Source: CAVOXO01 sp963700425
GTDB lineage: Bacteria; Actinomycetota; Acidimicrobiia; Acidimicrobiales; Microtrichaceae
Direction of reading: 5' to 3'
Length of the DNA stretch: 64,000 nt
Assembly (NCBI GenBank): GCA_963700425.1
Contig: CAVOXO010000005.1
Coordinates: 1-64,000, forward strand
A program made the translations under genes and the position numbers. The notes beneath the pieces were generated by a model that searched no databases, was not told the origin of the DNA, and saw only the letters and a list, made by a program, of their open reading frames with translations. Positions 51,956-63,000 of this stretch are shown piece by piece (the first letter of the stretch is position 1; each line of letters begins with the position of its first letter).

Positions 51956-52945
51956 CTAGGAGAGCTCGACCTCTTCCCAGCTGAACACCGTCGGGCTGGA
52001 AGGGTCCGCGACCAGACGCAACCAGTTGATGCTGTTGGAGTCGACGCTGACATCGACGATGATCTGGGTCACGTTCGGCTGAGGGGCGACGCCGTAGAGC
52101 GAGAACCACTCGACTCCGGGATCGACCCTGAACCCGTGGGTGTCACCGCTGACGATCACGACCGGTCGCCCGAACTCCGCCGACAGCTCCGCGAGGCGCT
52201 CGACGAAGTTGGTGTACCCGTCGAACGGCACACCCTGGGCCCGTTCGACGGGATTCCACATGTCCGCGTGGAGGAACAGGGCCAGCCCGGCCGACTTCTT
52301 CGCCTTCTTGAACGTCTTCTCCAGCCACTCGATGTTGGCGTCGTTGCGGTCGAGGAACTCACCGAAACGGGCCGTGGTCTGCGCGGGCGTCTCGTTCGTC
52401 CAGGGCAGGAGGTCGTTGTTGGAACCGACGACGTGCATCGTCGCGAACATCACGTCGGATTCCTCCCAGCGGACGTTCTCGGGGAAGTGCTTGTCCTGGG
52501 TCTTCACCTTGAACTTGCCGCCACCGAGCGTCCGGTCCTTCTTGGGAAAGAACGTGTCGCGAACCGCGTCGAGCCGCTCGAGGGGGTCGGTGGCTCCACC
52601 GTCGAACTCGTGGCAGTCGGACCACTCGTTGTCCCCCGGGGTGTAGACGAGCGGGTCGGCGAACGAATCGAAGGCGGCGCGGATCGACATGTTCCACGCG
52701 TCGGTGCACTCCGCGGATCCGTCCTTGATGTCGCCGATGTGCACGACGGACTGAACGCTCGGGTCCCAGTTGATCGACTCGACGAGCAGGGGGAACCGCT
52801 CCAGTGCCCCCCGGCCGTAGGGCGCGTCGCCGACAACCGCCAGCTCGACCGGTCCGGGAGGCTCCTTGGCGGACACCGTGGCGAAGTTGACCGCAGCGAA
52901 TCCCACTGCGAGCAGCGCGACGAGAACCAGCTTCTTCCGTGACAT
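51956..52945 (-). CDS. Secreted calcineurin-like metallophosphoesterase
   Basis: A 329-residue exported phosphoesterase. Signal peptide LVLVALLAVGFAAVNFATVSA, then metal-binding motifs of the calcineurin-like family: VVGDAPYG (variant of DxH with D-A-P), VVHIGDIKDG (GDxxD), TPGDNEWSDCHE (GDN[HE] type) and VSGDTHGFR (GxxH). Acts outside the membrane on a phosphate ester of unknown identity. ATG 52945 is chosen over an earlier in-frame start because the signal peptide begins there. Confidence 0.82.
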   Translation of the reverse strand: MSRKKLVLVALLAVGFAAVNFATVSAKEPPGPVELAVVGDAPYGRGALERFPLLVESINWDPSVQSVVHIGDIKDGSAECTDAWNMSIRAAFDSFADPLVYTPGDNEWSDCHEFDGGATDPLERLDAVRDTFFPKKDRTLGGGKFKVKTQDKHFPENVRWEESDVMFATMHVVGSNNDLLPWTNETPAQTTARFGEFLDRNDANIEWLEKTFKKAKKSAGLALFLHADMWNPVERAQGVPFDGYTNFVERLAELSAEFGRPVVIVSGDTHGFRVDPGVEWFSLYGVAPQPNVTQIIVDVSVDSNSINWLRLVADPSSPTVFSWEEVELS

Positions 52946-53031
52946 GCAACACCTTCCCCAGGTCGACAACTCGAAAGGTACATGCGCGGCGGCGGGCAGG
53001 GTAGATGTGAATTCGGGGACCGACCTCAGGA

Positions 53032-55671
53032 TCATCGCAACGGGTCGGCAATGGCGGTCTCGCGGCGTTCGCGCTGCGCCTCCAGCCGATTCGGGTCCGT
53101 CGTCGACGTCGTCACCCCGTCGGCGACGAGTCTCGCCAGCTCCCGGGCCACCATCGGACCGGCGTTCTGGTTCTGTCCGGTCACCAGGTTGCCGTCGACC
53201 ACCCAGTGGTTGGCGAGGGGATCCCGGAACTTCGTCTCCGACTCGAACACCGCCCCCATCCTGCGCATCTCGGTTTCGGGGTGTTGGGGGGTGGCTGCAA
53301 TGCCGAGTTCACGGATCTGCTTGTCGGTCACCGCGCAGATCCTCCGGCCCTCGACCAGCGGTCGCCCGTCGGCCGCGGTGGCGTTGCGCAGGCCGAGTGG
53401 TCCGTGGCACACGCCGCCGATGGCCCGGCCCAGACCGTTGGCCTCGGTGATCTTGTCGGCCAGGGTCTCGGAGGTGCCGAAGTCGAAGGCGGCTCCCCAC
53501 CCGCCCGCGAGGAAGACGATGTCGTAGTCGGCCATGTCGAGATCGCCGATCGCCAACGAGTCGTTCACCTTGTCGCGGAATTCGTCGTCGACGAGGAAGC
53601 GGTCGTCCGCGTCGCTCCGCAGCACCGGCTTGAGCGACAGCGGATCGACGGGGATGGGACCGCCCAGAGGGCTGGCGACGTCGACATCCATGCCGGCATC
53701 GAGGAACACGTAGTAGGGCGCGGTCATCTCGCTGGCGAACACGCCGGTCGGCTTGCCGATGTCGAGCACCCCGTGGTTCGTGGCGATCACCAGCGCCCGG
53801 CGATCCGGCAGGTCGGGCACGTCGGAGGCGGCCTCGTCGTCGGGGTGCATGCCAATGCGCTGGACCAGGCGGCGAAGCAGGAGAGCCGGAGCCGGGGGCG
53901 TCTTCGCCGGGGGCCCTGCGGTGGGTCGGCGTTCCTCGTACGGCCACGGTTCGTTGCGCTCGGGGACCGCGGCGGCCCGTTGCTGCTTCATCGTCATCCG
54001 AAGGTGCTCCTTGAGGTCGTCGAGATCGGCGTCGTTCCAGCGGTTGGTGGACTCGACGGGGTCGGCACTCAGGTCGTACAGCTCCCATTGATCGTCGAGG
54101 GGGGCGGTCCGGTACGCCGCCCCCCCGGGGCCGTTCGCGGCGAGGTGACGGACGCCGGGTTCGGTCCACGTGGCGGGATCGTCGAACGTTCGCACCATCT
54201 TCCACAGATGGTCGTCACCGCCCTCGGAACGGGGCACCCTGACGACGAGACCCTCGACGTTGGACCCGACGTGGGCCGGCACCTGGATGCGCAACGGCGC
54301 CGGCGGCGCCGTGACGCGACCGAGCCGGCGGGCGAGACCCGAGGCGCCGGTGTCGCCCTCCAACATGTTGTCGCGGGTCATGAGATAGACGGCTCGGGTG
54401 TCGTCGGCCGCCTCTCCGGCGACGACCGCCATGAGATCACGGCCCGGCAGCGGGTGCACCTCGGAGAACGACCGGGCCAGCTCCGCTCCCACGGCCGCCT
54501 CGTCGATTCCGGCCGCGGCCAGCAGCGTCGGCACGAGATCGACGTGCGAGGTCGGCGCATCCACGACCCGGGGCCCGGTCGATCGGTCTCCGACCCGGGC
54601 TATCACGAACGGAACGCGAGTCGCCTCGTCGTAGAGGTTGAACCACTTCTGCTGGAGGCCGCCGTGGGCACCCAACAGGTCGCCGTGGTCCGACGTGCGG
54701 ACCAGCAGAGCGCTGTCGGATCCGCCGTCGGTCACGGCTCGGCGCACCCGGTCGAGGGGACCGTCGACCTCGGCGTGCAGCCGGTAGTAGAGATCGCGGT
54801 GGCGCTGGGCGTTGGCCGAGTACAACCGGGCGACTGCGGGCGCCGGGCCGTAACCCGAGTAGTACGCCTCGCGGTAGGCGATCTGCGCGGCTGGCTTGGT
54901 CGAGAGGTCCTCCTCCACGGTGGGGGCCGCCGCCACATGCGGCGGATCGAGCGGTGACGGCCCGATGGGGCTCCGGCGCACCCACGCGGGGAACAACACG
55001 ATGTCGTGGGGATTCACGAAGCTGGCCACCAGGAGGAAGGGCCGCAGCGCCGCATCATCGCCCGCTCGACGGCGCGCGTAGCGATCCGAGAGCCAGGCCA
55101 CCACACGATCCGCGATGAGTGGATCGCGTCGCAGGCCGCTGTTGGCCAGCGACGCACCGTGCGGCTCGGGCCCGACCCAGCCCGAGAAACCGAACGGATC
55201 GAGCGGGTCGGCATCGAGGTAGGTCCGCACTGCGGCCGGGTCGACGATGCCGTCGTCGTCGTTGGTGGCCAGGGCCTCACCGGTGGCCGGATCGTTGAGG
55301 TCGGCGTGAGAGATGTGCCATTTGCCGTCGTAGTGGGTGTCGTATCCGGCGGCTCGGAACCAGTGGCCGAGAGTCGGGACTTCCCCCCGGCGTAGCCAGC
55401 GCATCCGCGAGTCGTCGGCCATCTTGCCGAGCCCGTCGGTCTGGGTGACCCCGTGGAGGTCGGGATACTGGCCGGTGAACAACGTGGGGCGGCTCGGCAC
55501 GCACGCCAGCGATCCGGTGTAGTGACGCTCGAAACGGACGCCGTGATCGTCGAACCATCCCCGCCCCGTCAGGGTCCGCCGCCGCCATGCCGCCACGTCG
55601 TCGGATTCGTAGGGCGGGGTGGCCCGCTCCTGGTCGGTCATGAGGATGACGATGTCGGGCCGGTCAGACAC
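53032..55671 (-). CDS. Sulfatase / DJ-1-PfpI fusion protein
   Basis: An intact 879-residue two-domain protein. Residues 1 to about 600 are a type I sulfatase: IVILMTDQERATPP opens the metal site, LACVPSRPTLFTGQYP carries C57 of the formylglycine motif CxPSR, and TSDHGDLLGAHGG is the second metal-binding loop. From about 635 a complete DJ-1/PfpI (Hsp31-like) domain follows: RALVIATNHGVLDIGKPTGV, then AIGGVCHGPLGLRN with nucleophile C755. No signal peptide. Start GTG 55671 overlaps the stop of the SRPBCC gene by 8 bp; it is the last gene of an overlapping three-gene operon. Substrates unknown. Confidence 0.88.
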   Translation of the reverse strand: MSDRPDIVILMTDQERATPPYESDDVAAWRRRTLTGRGWFDDHGVRFERHYTGSLACVPSRPTLFTGQYPDLHGVTQTDGLGKMADDSRMRWLRRGEVPTLGHWFRAAGYDTHYDGKWHISHADLNDPATGEALATNDDDGIVDPAAVRTYLDADPLDPFGFSGWVGPEPHGASLANSGLRRDPLIADRVVAWLSDRYARRRAGDDAALRPFLLVASFVNPHDIVLFPAWVRRSPIGPSPLDPPHVAAAPTVEEDLSTKPAAQIAYREAYYSGYGPAPAVARLYSANAQRHRDLYYRLHAEVDGPLDRVRRAVTDGGSDSALLVRTSDHGDLLGAHGGLQQKWFNLYDEATRVPFVIARVGDRSTGPRVVDAPTSHVDLVPTLLAAAGIDEAAVGAELARSFSEVHPLPGRDLMAVVAGEAADDTRAVYLMTRDNMLEGDTGASGLARRLGRVTAPPAPLRIQVPAHVGSNVEGLVVRVPRSEGGDDHLWKMVRTFDDPATWTEPGVRHLAANGPGGAAYRTAPLDDQWELYDLSADPVESTNRWNDADLDDLKEHLRMTMKQQRAAAVPERNEPWPYEERRPTAGPPAKTPPAPALLLRRLVQRIGMHPDDEAASDVPDLPDRRALVIATNHGVLDIGKPTGVFASEMTAPYYVFLDAGMDVDVASPLGGPIPVDPLSLKPVLRSDADDRFLVDDEFRDKVNDSLAIGDLDMADYDIVFLAGGWGAAFDFGTSETLADKITEANGLGRAIGGVCHGPLGLRNATAADGRPLVEGRRICAVTDKQIRELGIAATPQHPETEMRRMGAVFESETKFRDPLANHWVVDGNLVTGQNQNAGPMVARELARLVADGVTTSTTDPNRLEAQRERRETAIADPLR

Positions 55672-56119
55672 GGGGGTCCTCCAGATGGTGGGCGAGACCG
55701 GCGAGCATCACGTCTGACTGCCGGGCGAACACGCGGGCCACGACGCCCGCGGCGAGCTGTTGGGGTGGCCGGGGGCCGGCCTCGATGGTGGTGGTCAGGA
55801 ACACGTGGGTCCGTTCGGGGCCCTCCGGCGCCAGGACCCAACGGTTGCGAACCGTGGTCAACCGCGGGGGCAGACCGTCGATGTCGTAGGCGAGGGTGGT
55901 GGGCTCCACGAACTCGGCGATGCGTTCCACGAGGGTGTTGCGGCCCGCCTGGACTCGGCGGGCCAGACCGATCGCGCCGCCGTCGGCGGCGGCGGGTTCG
56001 AGGATGCACGAGTGATCGACGTTGTCGGCCCACGAGCCGATCGACCCGAAGTCCGACAGGACGTCCCAGATCGCGGTCGCGTCCGCGGCGATGGTGCGGG
56101 TCCGGGTGACCTCGGTCAC
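55664..56119 (-). CDS. SRPBCC family protein
   Basis: A 151-residue START-like ligand-binding protein (polyketide-cyclase/dehydrase type): VTRTRTIAADATAIWDVLSD opens the fold, FGSIGSWADNVDHSCI follows, the central strands include NRWVLAPEGPERTHVFL and the C-terminal helix is QSDVMLAGLAHHLED. It sits between the haloalkane dehalogenase and the sulfatase fusion with 4-bp and 8-bp overlaps, so it may bind a substrate or intermediate of these enzymes; that is inference. Confidence 0.85.
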   Translation of the reverse strand: MTEVTRTRTIAADATAIWDVLSDFGSIGSWADNVDHSCILEPAAADGGAIGLARRVQAGRNTLVERIAEFVEPTTLAYDIDGLPPRLTTVRNRWVLAPEGPERTHVFLTTTIEAGPRPPQQLAAGVVARVFARQSDVMLAGLAHHLEDPRV

Positions 56120-57027
56120 GAGGTCCGCTCGATGAAGTCGAGGAGAACCTCGGCCAGTTCCGGGCCACGGTCCTCCTGCAGGAAGTGTCCGCCACCCTCG
56201 ATGGTCACATGGGGCTGGCCGGCCGCGCCGGGAACCTTGGCGAGGAACGGCGCGTCACCGCCGCCCGTGATGGGGTCGCTGTCGCTGAACGTGAGCAGGA
56301 ACGGCCGCTCGAATCGCTCCAGAACCGTCCACGCCTCGACGTTGTCGATGCCGCCCGGATCGGACGGAGTGGTGGGCACCAGCACCGGGAAGATGCGCGC
56401 TCCGGCGGTGAACGTGTCGTCGGGGAACGGCGCGTCGTACGCCGCGATGACCTCGGGGGGCAGACCGGTGGCGCATCCGCCGTTGACGATCGCTCCGACG
56501 GGGAAATCGTCGGCCTCCTGGGAGAACGCCTGCCAGGCCAGAAAGGCGTCACTGGGAGGAGCGTGTCCGGTGGGCAGACCGGTGTTGCCGATGGCCACCC
56601 GGTCGTACCGGTCGGGATCGGCGGCCACGAGTCTCAGGCCCACCAGCCCTCCCCAGTCCTGGCCGAAGAAGGTGATGTGGGTGAGATCGAGGTGGTCGAA
56701 CAGCAGCGCTCGCATCCACTCGACGTGGCGGGCGTAGGTGTAGTCCGACCGTTCGGTGGGCTTGTCGCTGCGACCGAACCCCACCAGGTCGGGGGCGACC
56801 ACCCGGTGACCGGCCCCGACCAGCGGAGGGATCATCCGACGGTAGAGAAAGCTCCACGACGGCTCGCCGTGCATCAGCAACACGGGCGCCGCGTCGCGGG
56901 GTCCCTCGTCGAGATAGTGGACCCGGAGCGTGCCGCCCTCACCGTCGCCGACCTCGGAGTAGTGAGGGTCGAAGGGGAAGTCGGGAAGATCCGAGAAACG
57001 GTCATCGGGGGTCCGGACGGTCTGCAT
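56116..57027 (-). CDS. Haloalkane dehalogenase (DhlA/DhmA-like subfamily)
   Basis: A 303-residue alpha/beta-hydrolase with the dehalogenase pattern: LLMHGEPSWSFLYRRMIPPL (oxyanion/halide loop HGEPSW), nucleophile D124 in FFGQDWGGLVG, the catalytic acid likely in FSDSDPITGG and His in EGGGHFLQED. Asp rather than Ser at the elbow and the position of D124 match DhlA-type enzymes, which cleave carbon-halogen bonds hydrolytically. Mycobacterial DhmA is a related case. ATG 57027 begins MQTVRTPDDRFSDLPDFPF, the usual start. It leads the operon with SRPBCC and the sulfatase fusion. Confidence 0.9.
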   Translation of the reverse strand: MQTVRTPDDRFSDLPDFPFDPHYSEVGDGEGGTLRVHYLDEGPRDAAPVLLMHGEPSWSFLYRRMIPPLVGAGHRVVAPDLVGFGRSDKPTERSDYTYARHVEWMRALLFDHLDLTHITFFGQDWGGLVGLRLVAADPDRYDRVAIGNTGLPTGHAPPSDAFLAWQAFSQEADDFPVGAIVNGGCATGLPPEVIAAYDAPFPDDTFTAGARIFPVLVPTTPSDPGGIDNVEAWTVLERFERPFLLTFSDSDPITGGGDAPFLAKVPGAAGQPHVTIEGGGHFLQEDRGPELAEVLLDFIERTS

Positions 57028-57276
57028 GAGCGATCGCTCCTCGGCTCGCCAGGGCCGCGGAGGCGCGACGCTGCGCGCACCATTCAACTCTGCCCGGGGA
57101 TCTTCTGCATTCGGCAGCAGGGCGCTCCCGCGGACGGATACGTCGCGCCTGGATCGCGGGGATCGACGCACTGACGGCAACGTGACCTGTGGCCGTGCCG
57201 ACCCCCCGATTCGCGCCGCGAGTGCGATCTCGAGCACTAGGGTCGAGGCGACCCTCCACCGACGGGAGCGATTGCT

Positions 57277-57610
57277 GTGACTTTTCTTTCGACTGTTCTT
57301 CAGGACTCGACATCAACCGATGCCGGCGCGCCGGCGCCGTGATCGGCGTGCTGTTCGGATTGGCGCTCGCGGTGGGGGCCAACACGATCCGGTCATCTAC
57401 CTGATCCTGTGTCTGATCCCGTGCATCAGCATCGTCGGTGCATGGTTCCTCGCCAGTGACACCGCCGAGCTGTTCGGCAAGGGGACGGGTTGGAAGCTCT
57501 TCCTCTTCCTGATTCCCGGTGTGTCACACCTCATCCTCGGCTTCGGCGACGAATCCGTGGATCCTTCCAGGGTCGCGCCGGGTGTCGGCCTGAACGCACA
57601 GACCCCCTAG
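57277..57610 (+). CDS. Small membrane protein (two frameshifts)
   Basis: About 110 residues when joined: GTG start (GGGAGCG upstream), MTFLSTVLQDSTST, a helix AVIGVLFGLALAVGA, then VIYLILCLIPCISIVGAWFL and LFLFLIPGVSHLILGFG. Breaks near 57337 and 57390 separate the pieces, so the gene model is tentative. No family recognised. Upstream, 57028..57276 holds no gene that I can support. Confidence 0.45.
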
Positions 57611-57688
57611 GCGGAGTTCGACACTGATCCGGCGGCCGGCCTTCCGCGCGTTGAATAGGGTGGGCGACTCGACGACGAAGGAGCCCCG

Positions 57689-60037
57689 ATGGCCACGTCC
57701 TGGAACGGAAGACTCGCCGCCGACATCCGCGACGCCGAACCGGACTGGACTCCCTACACCCAGCCGGTGGCTCCCGACGGCGCACCCAATGTGTTGATGA
57801 TCGTCTGGGACGACGTGGGTTACGGGGCCATGGACGTGTTCGGCGGCCCCATCGAGACACCGACGATGCGGCGAATCGCGCGAGTCGGGTCTGCGGTACG
57901 GGAACTTCCACACCACCGCGCTGTGTTCCCCCACGCGGTCGAGCCTGCTCACGGGCCGCAATGCCACCAGCAACGGCATGGCCTGCATCGCCGAGGCCAC
58001 TACCGGCTATCCGGGATCGAGCGGACGCATCCCCTTCGAGAACGGCATGATCTCGGAGGTCCTCGGCGAACGCGGTTGGAACACCTACTGCGTGGGGAAG
58101 TGGCACCTCACTCCAGAGGAGGAGACCGATCACTCGTCGTGGCGGAAGCGGTGGCCGCTCGGCCGCGGCTTCGAGCGCTTCTACGGCTTCCTGGGTGGCG
58201 AGACGAACCAGTGGTACCCCGAGCTCGTCTATGACAACCACCCCATCGAACCGCCGGCGGAGCCCGAGGACGGCTATCACCTCTCCAAGGACCTCGCCGA
58301 CCGCTCCATCGAGTTCATCCGCGACTCCACGACGATCGCGCCGGACAAACCGTGGTTGACGTATCTCGCGCCGGGCTGCGCCCACGCCCCCCACCACGTG
58401 TTCGAGGAATGGTCCGAGAAGTACCGGGGCCGGTTCGACGAGGGATACGAAGCCATCCGGGCCGACATCCTCGAGCGGCAGAAGGAGCTGGGCCTGCTCC
58501 CGGCCGACACCGAGTTGTCGCCCATCAACCCCCACGGCGAGCCAGACGCGACCGGTCCCGACGGCCAGCCCTGGCCCCAACTCGACCATGTCCGGCCGTG
58601 GGACGAGCTCGACGCCGACGCCCGAAGGCTCTTCGCCCGAATGGCCGAGGTGTACGCAGGATTCATCAGCTACACCGACGACCAGATCGGCCGCCTGCTC
58701 GACTACCTCGAGGAATCGGGCCAGCTCGACAACACCATCGTCGTGGTGGTCTCCGACAACGGATCGAGCGCCGAGGGAGGACCGAACGGGTCGTTCAACG
58801 AGAACAAGTTCTTCAACGGGGTCGCCGACACCGTCGAGGCCAACCTTCCCTTCATCGACGACCTCGGCACGCCGCGCAGCTACAACCACTACTGCAGCGG
58901 CTGGGCGTGGGCGTTCGACACCCCGTTCCCCTACTGGAAGCGTTACGCCGGATACGAGGGCGGAACCGCCGACATGTGCCTGGTGTCGTGGCCCTCGGGA
59001 ATCGCGGCCCGGGGAGAGGTACGCGACCAGTACGTCCACGCCGTGGACGTCGTTCCGACCATCTACGACCTCATGGGCATCGACCCGCCCGAGGCGATCA
59101 ACGGGTTCACCCAGAGCCCGATCGAGGGCGAGAGCTTCCGCGCCAGCATCGACGACCCCACGGCACCGGGACGGAGCGATCAGTTCTATTCGATGCTCGG
59201 ACAGCGGGCCATGTACCTCGACGGATGGCTGGCCAACACGGTGCATCCCACCATCTCGGGGTGGGGGAACTTCGACCACGACGTCTGGGAGCTGTACCAC
59301 CTGACCGAGGACCGGGCTCAGTCGACCGACCTGGCCGACGAGCATCCCGACGAGGCTCCGCTCGATGATCGAGCGCTGGTGGCACGACGCCGGTGTGTAC
59401 CACGGTCTGCCCATCGACGACCGGACCGCGGTCGAGGTGTTGGGCAGTCCACGCCCCCAACCCAGCGAGCCGCGTGACCGCTACCGGTACTACCCCGGCA
59501 CCGCCCCGGTCCCCGAGTCCGTGGCGGTCAACCTTCGGGGGCGTTCGTTCACGATCGCCGCGGCGGTCGAGGTGTCGACGACCGGGGCGAATGGTGTGCT
59601 CTTCGCACAGGGAACTCTGCTGGGCGGTCACGTCCTCTCGCTGCGCGACGGGCGTCTCCACTACGCCTACAACTGGCTGGGCGAGGACATCCAGCGGATC
59701 GCCGGAGACGGCGGATGTGTCACCGGGCCGGCATCTCTACACCGCGGAGTTCTCGGTGACGGGGCGCGACGAGGCGACCCCCAGCCCGGTCGGCACGCTG
59801 GTGCTCTACGTCGACCGGCAGGAAGTCGGCCGCGGCGACATCCGCACCCAGCCCGGCAAGTTCGGGCTCGGATCGGGGCTGACGGTGGGCCGGGCCCTGG
59901 CGCCTTCGGCCGACCCCGACGTGAGGGCGCCGGCCGCCTTCACCGGAGGCGAGATCGAGGCCGTGGTCATCGACGTCGCCGGCGAACCCTTCCTCGACCA
60001 CGAGGCCGAGGTCGCCGCCTGGTTGGCCCACGACTGA
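57689..60037 (+). CDS. Arylsulfatase (three frameshifts)
   Basis: About 780 residues. AAGGAG precedes the ATG. Sulfatase motifs: VLMIVWDDVGYGAMDVFGG with two metal-binding Asp, formylglycine motif TALCSPTRSSLLTGRN (CxPxR), YCVGKWHLTP, APHHVFEEW and VVVSDNGSSAEGG. The last 230 residues (VAVNLRGRSFTIAAAVEVS to LDHEAEVAAWL) form a beta-rich accessory domain typical of large actinobacterial arylsulfatases. It hydrolyses sulfate esters in the family. Single-base insertions near 57881, 59358 and 59713 break the frame. No signal peptide. A -10-like TAGGGT lies near 57656. Confidence 0.87.
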
Positions 60038-60064
60038 ACCGACCGTCACCGCCACCGTTCGGCG

Positions 60065-63000
60065 TCAGCCCACCCCGGCGCCCGAGCGGTGGATCGCGGC
60101 CGAGTCGTCGCCGAGATAGGCGGCGATGACGAGATCGTCCGCCAGGACCTCCGCGGGAGGCCCCTGGGCGATGATGCGTCCCAGGTCCATGGCCACCATC
60201 CGGTCGCACATCGATGCGAGCAGCGGCATGTCGTGTTCGATGACGACCATCGCCGCGCCGGTCTCGTCGCGAATGCGCACCAGGAGGGGCCCGAGTGCCT
60301 CGGCTTCGCGTTGGGCCACTCCGGCCGAGGGCTCGTCGAGGCACAGCAGAACCGGGTCCTCGGCCACGAGGCACGCCAGCTCGACGATGCGGCGGGTACC
60401 GGTGGACAACGAGGTGGTGAGCGTGTCGCGGTAGTCGCCGAGTCCCAGCATCTCGACGATCCCGGCGACCCGACGACGCGCGGCCAGTTCGGACTCGAAG
60501 GTGGCGGGCTGGCCGAACGTGTCGGAGACCATCGAGCTCGGCGCCGCCAGACGGGCACCGGCCACCAGGATCGTCTCCTCGACGGTGAGCGAGGGGAACA
60601 GGCGCGCCTCCTGGAACGACCGTCCCAGGCGTCCGCGGGCCCGCTCGAAGGGTTGCCAGTCGGTGATGTCGTGATCCCTGAAGACGATGCGGCCGTCGTC
60701 GATCGGCAGGAATCCCGAGATGCAGTCCATGAGCGTCGTCTTGCCCGCACCGTTCTGTCCCACCAGACCGACGATCTCGCCAGGCCGCACCTCGAGGTCG
60801 ACGTGATCGACCGCGATCACGCCGCCGAAACGGCGTTCGACGGAGCGGCACTCCAGCACGGGTCGCAGGTCGACCACGACGCCCCGCTCGCCGCCGGTGT
60901 CGTGGGACGGGGCAGGGGCGTTGTCCGTCGCCGCGTCGACGGCGGCCTCGCCGGCGTCTTCGCTCATGGCCCCGGCTCCCTCGAGGAACACCGACCGGAG
61001 GATGTCGGGACGGTCGAGGAGCTCGCTGGTCGCTCCCTCGAATCGCACCTGACCCTTCTCGAGGAAAACCGCACGCTCGGCCAGCGTGAGGGCGACGTTG
61101 ACCGACTGTTCCACGATCACGATCGTGACGCCCGAGGCGTTCAACCGGCGAACCACGTCGATGAGCTGACCGACGATGAGAGGCGCCAACCCGAGCGACA
61201 GCTCGTCGATCAGAACGACCCGGGGCCGGAGCAACAGGGTCATGGCCAACGCGAGTTGTTGCTGTTCGCCGCCGGAGAGATCGCCGGCCATGGTGTCGAC
61301 CCGCTTGCGGAGCGACGGGAACAGCTCCATGACCTCGGCGGTGTCAGTACGAATGCGGTCGGTGTCCGCGTGGAACGTCCACGTGGCCAGCCGGAGGTGA
61401 TCGGCGACGGTCACGGTCGGGAAGATCGAGCGGCCCCCCGGCATCATCACCAGACCGTCGCGGACGATCTGCTCGGGTCGGCGACCCGAGATGTCCACTC
61501 CCCCGAGCCGCAGATCGCCCCGGGAGGGAACCAGACCGCACAGTGCTTTCAGAAGAGTCGACTTCCCCGCACCGTTGGTTCCGAGGAGCGCCACCATCTC
61601 CCCGTCGTCGACGTCGAGGTTCGCTCCGAAGAGCACCTGCAGCTGGCCGTAGGAGACGTCGACTCCTCGGCAGCTCACCGCGTCGCCGAGCGGCTCGTCG
61701 TGGCGCGCCGGCGGGACGGCGGGGGACACGGCGGCCGACGGCTCGGGATCGCCCTCCGATGGGAATCCGGCCACCTGGATGTGTCGGCGCCGGGCGATCA
61801 GAGCGAGGGCCCGGTCACGCAGCGAGAGCGCGGCTCCGGCCAGGCCGCCGGGCAGGGCCCACAGCACGACGAGGAGCCCGGTGCCCATGAGCAGCAGCCG
61901 CACCCCGGGGTCGGCCGCGTCTCGCAGGCCTCGCAGCCCCGCGGTCCCGGCCACCGATCCGATCACCGACGACACCCCGCCGATCGTGGCGGAGGCGAAG
62001 GCGTCGACGCTGTCCTGGGGTTGGTACGAGCCCGCCCGGGCTCCGTGCAACAACATCACGTGCAGCCCTCCCGCCAGCCCTGTGATCGCACCGGAGAAGA
62101 CGAAGCCGCCGAGCGCGGTCCTCCGGCCGGGGACGGCCATCGCCGCGGCGGCGCGGGAGTTGTCCCGGTTGGCGATCATGGCCCGCCCGCTCCGTGAACG
62201 CCGCACTCCGGCGGCCGCGAACATCACGCCGACCAACGCCGCGAGGGTGACCCAGTAGGCGACGCTCTCGTCCTCCATCCTCCAGCGCTGAAGGAGAACC
62301 GGCCGTTCGACGGTCTCGGGGATCAGCTCGGGGAACACGTTGGGGTTGAGGACGTACCCGTCGAGAACGACGGCGAAGGCCAGGGTGACGACCCCGAGGA
62401 ACGGTCCGCTGATCCGCAGGGCGGGGAAGCCCAGCAGAAGCGACACCAGCGCGGCGGCCCCGGCCGAGACCACCAGGATGAGGAAGTAGTCGATCTCCCA
62501 ACGGTTCATGAGATTTCCGGCGACGATCGCACCGACCCCCACGAGGGCAAACTGTCCGAGACTGAGCTGACCGTTCCAGCCGGTCAACACCACGAGGCTG
62601 ACGCCGACCATGCCCCAGATGCACGCGATCGACAGCGTGTTGACGACCGACGGCGACACCACCAGGGGTGCGACCACCGCGACCAGCGCCAGTGCGGCGA
62701 GGGCGATCCGGGCGGCCCAGCGGACCTCGGGCAGGTTCTTCAACTCGCGGGGCACGGGGCCGTGGGTGGCCCTTTCCGACCACCCGTCATCACCAGCGCG
62801 GGCCCGTGAGCTGGGGCCTCGTTGGATCAGGAGCGCCCCGAGGATCACCACCAGCAGCACCACGTCGGCGAGCGCGGGGGACCGGGACGTGTTCCAGCGG
62901 ACGATCTGGTCGACCGCACCCAACACGAGCGCGGCCGCGCAGGCGACGGGCAGCGACTCCATGCGGGCGACGACGGCGGCGGCGAGGGCCGGGAGGAGCA

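Noticed and set aside
60089..62197. A 702-residue open frame antisense to the Liv fusion
   Set aside because: It is the mirror of a clearly coding frame in GC-rich DNA, has Arg/Gly/His-rich composition and no domain.
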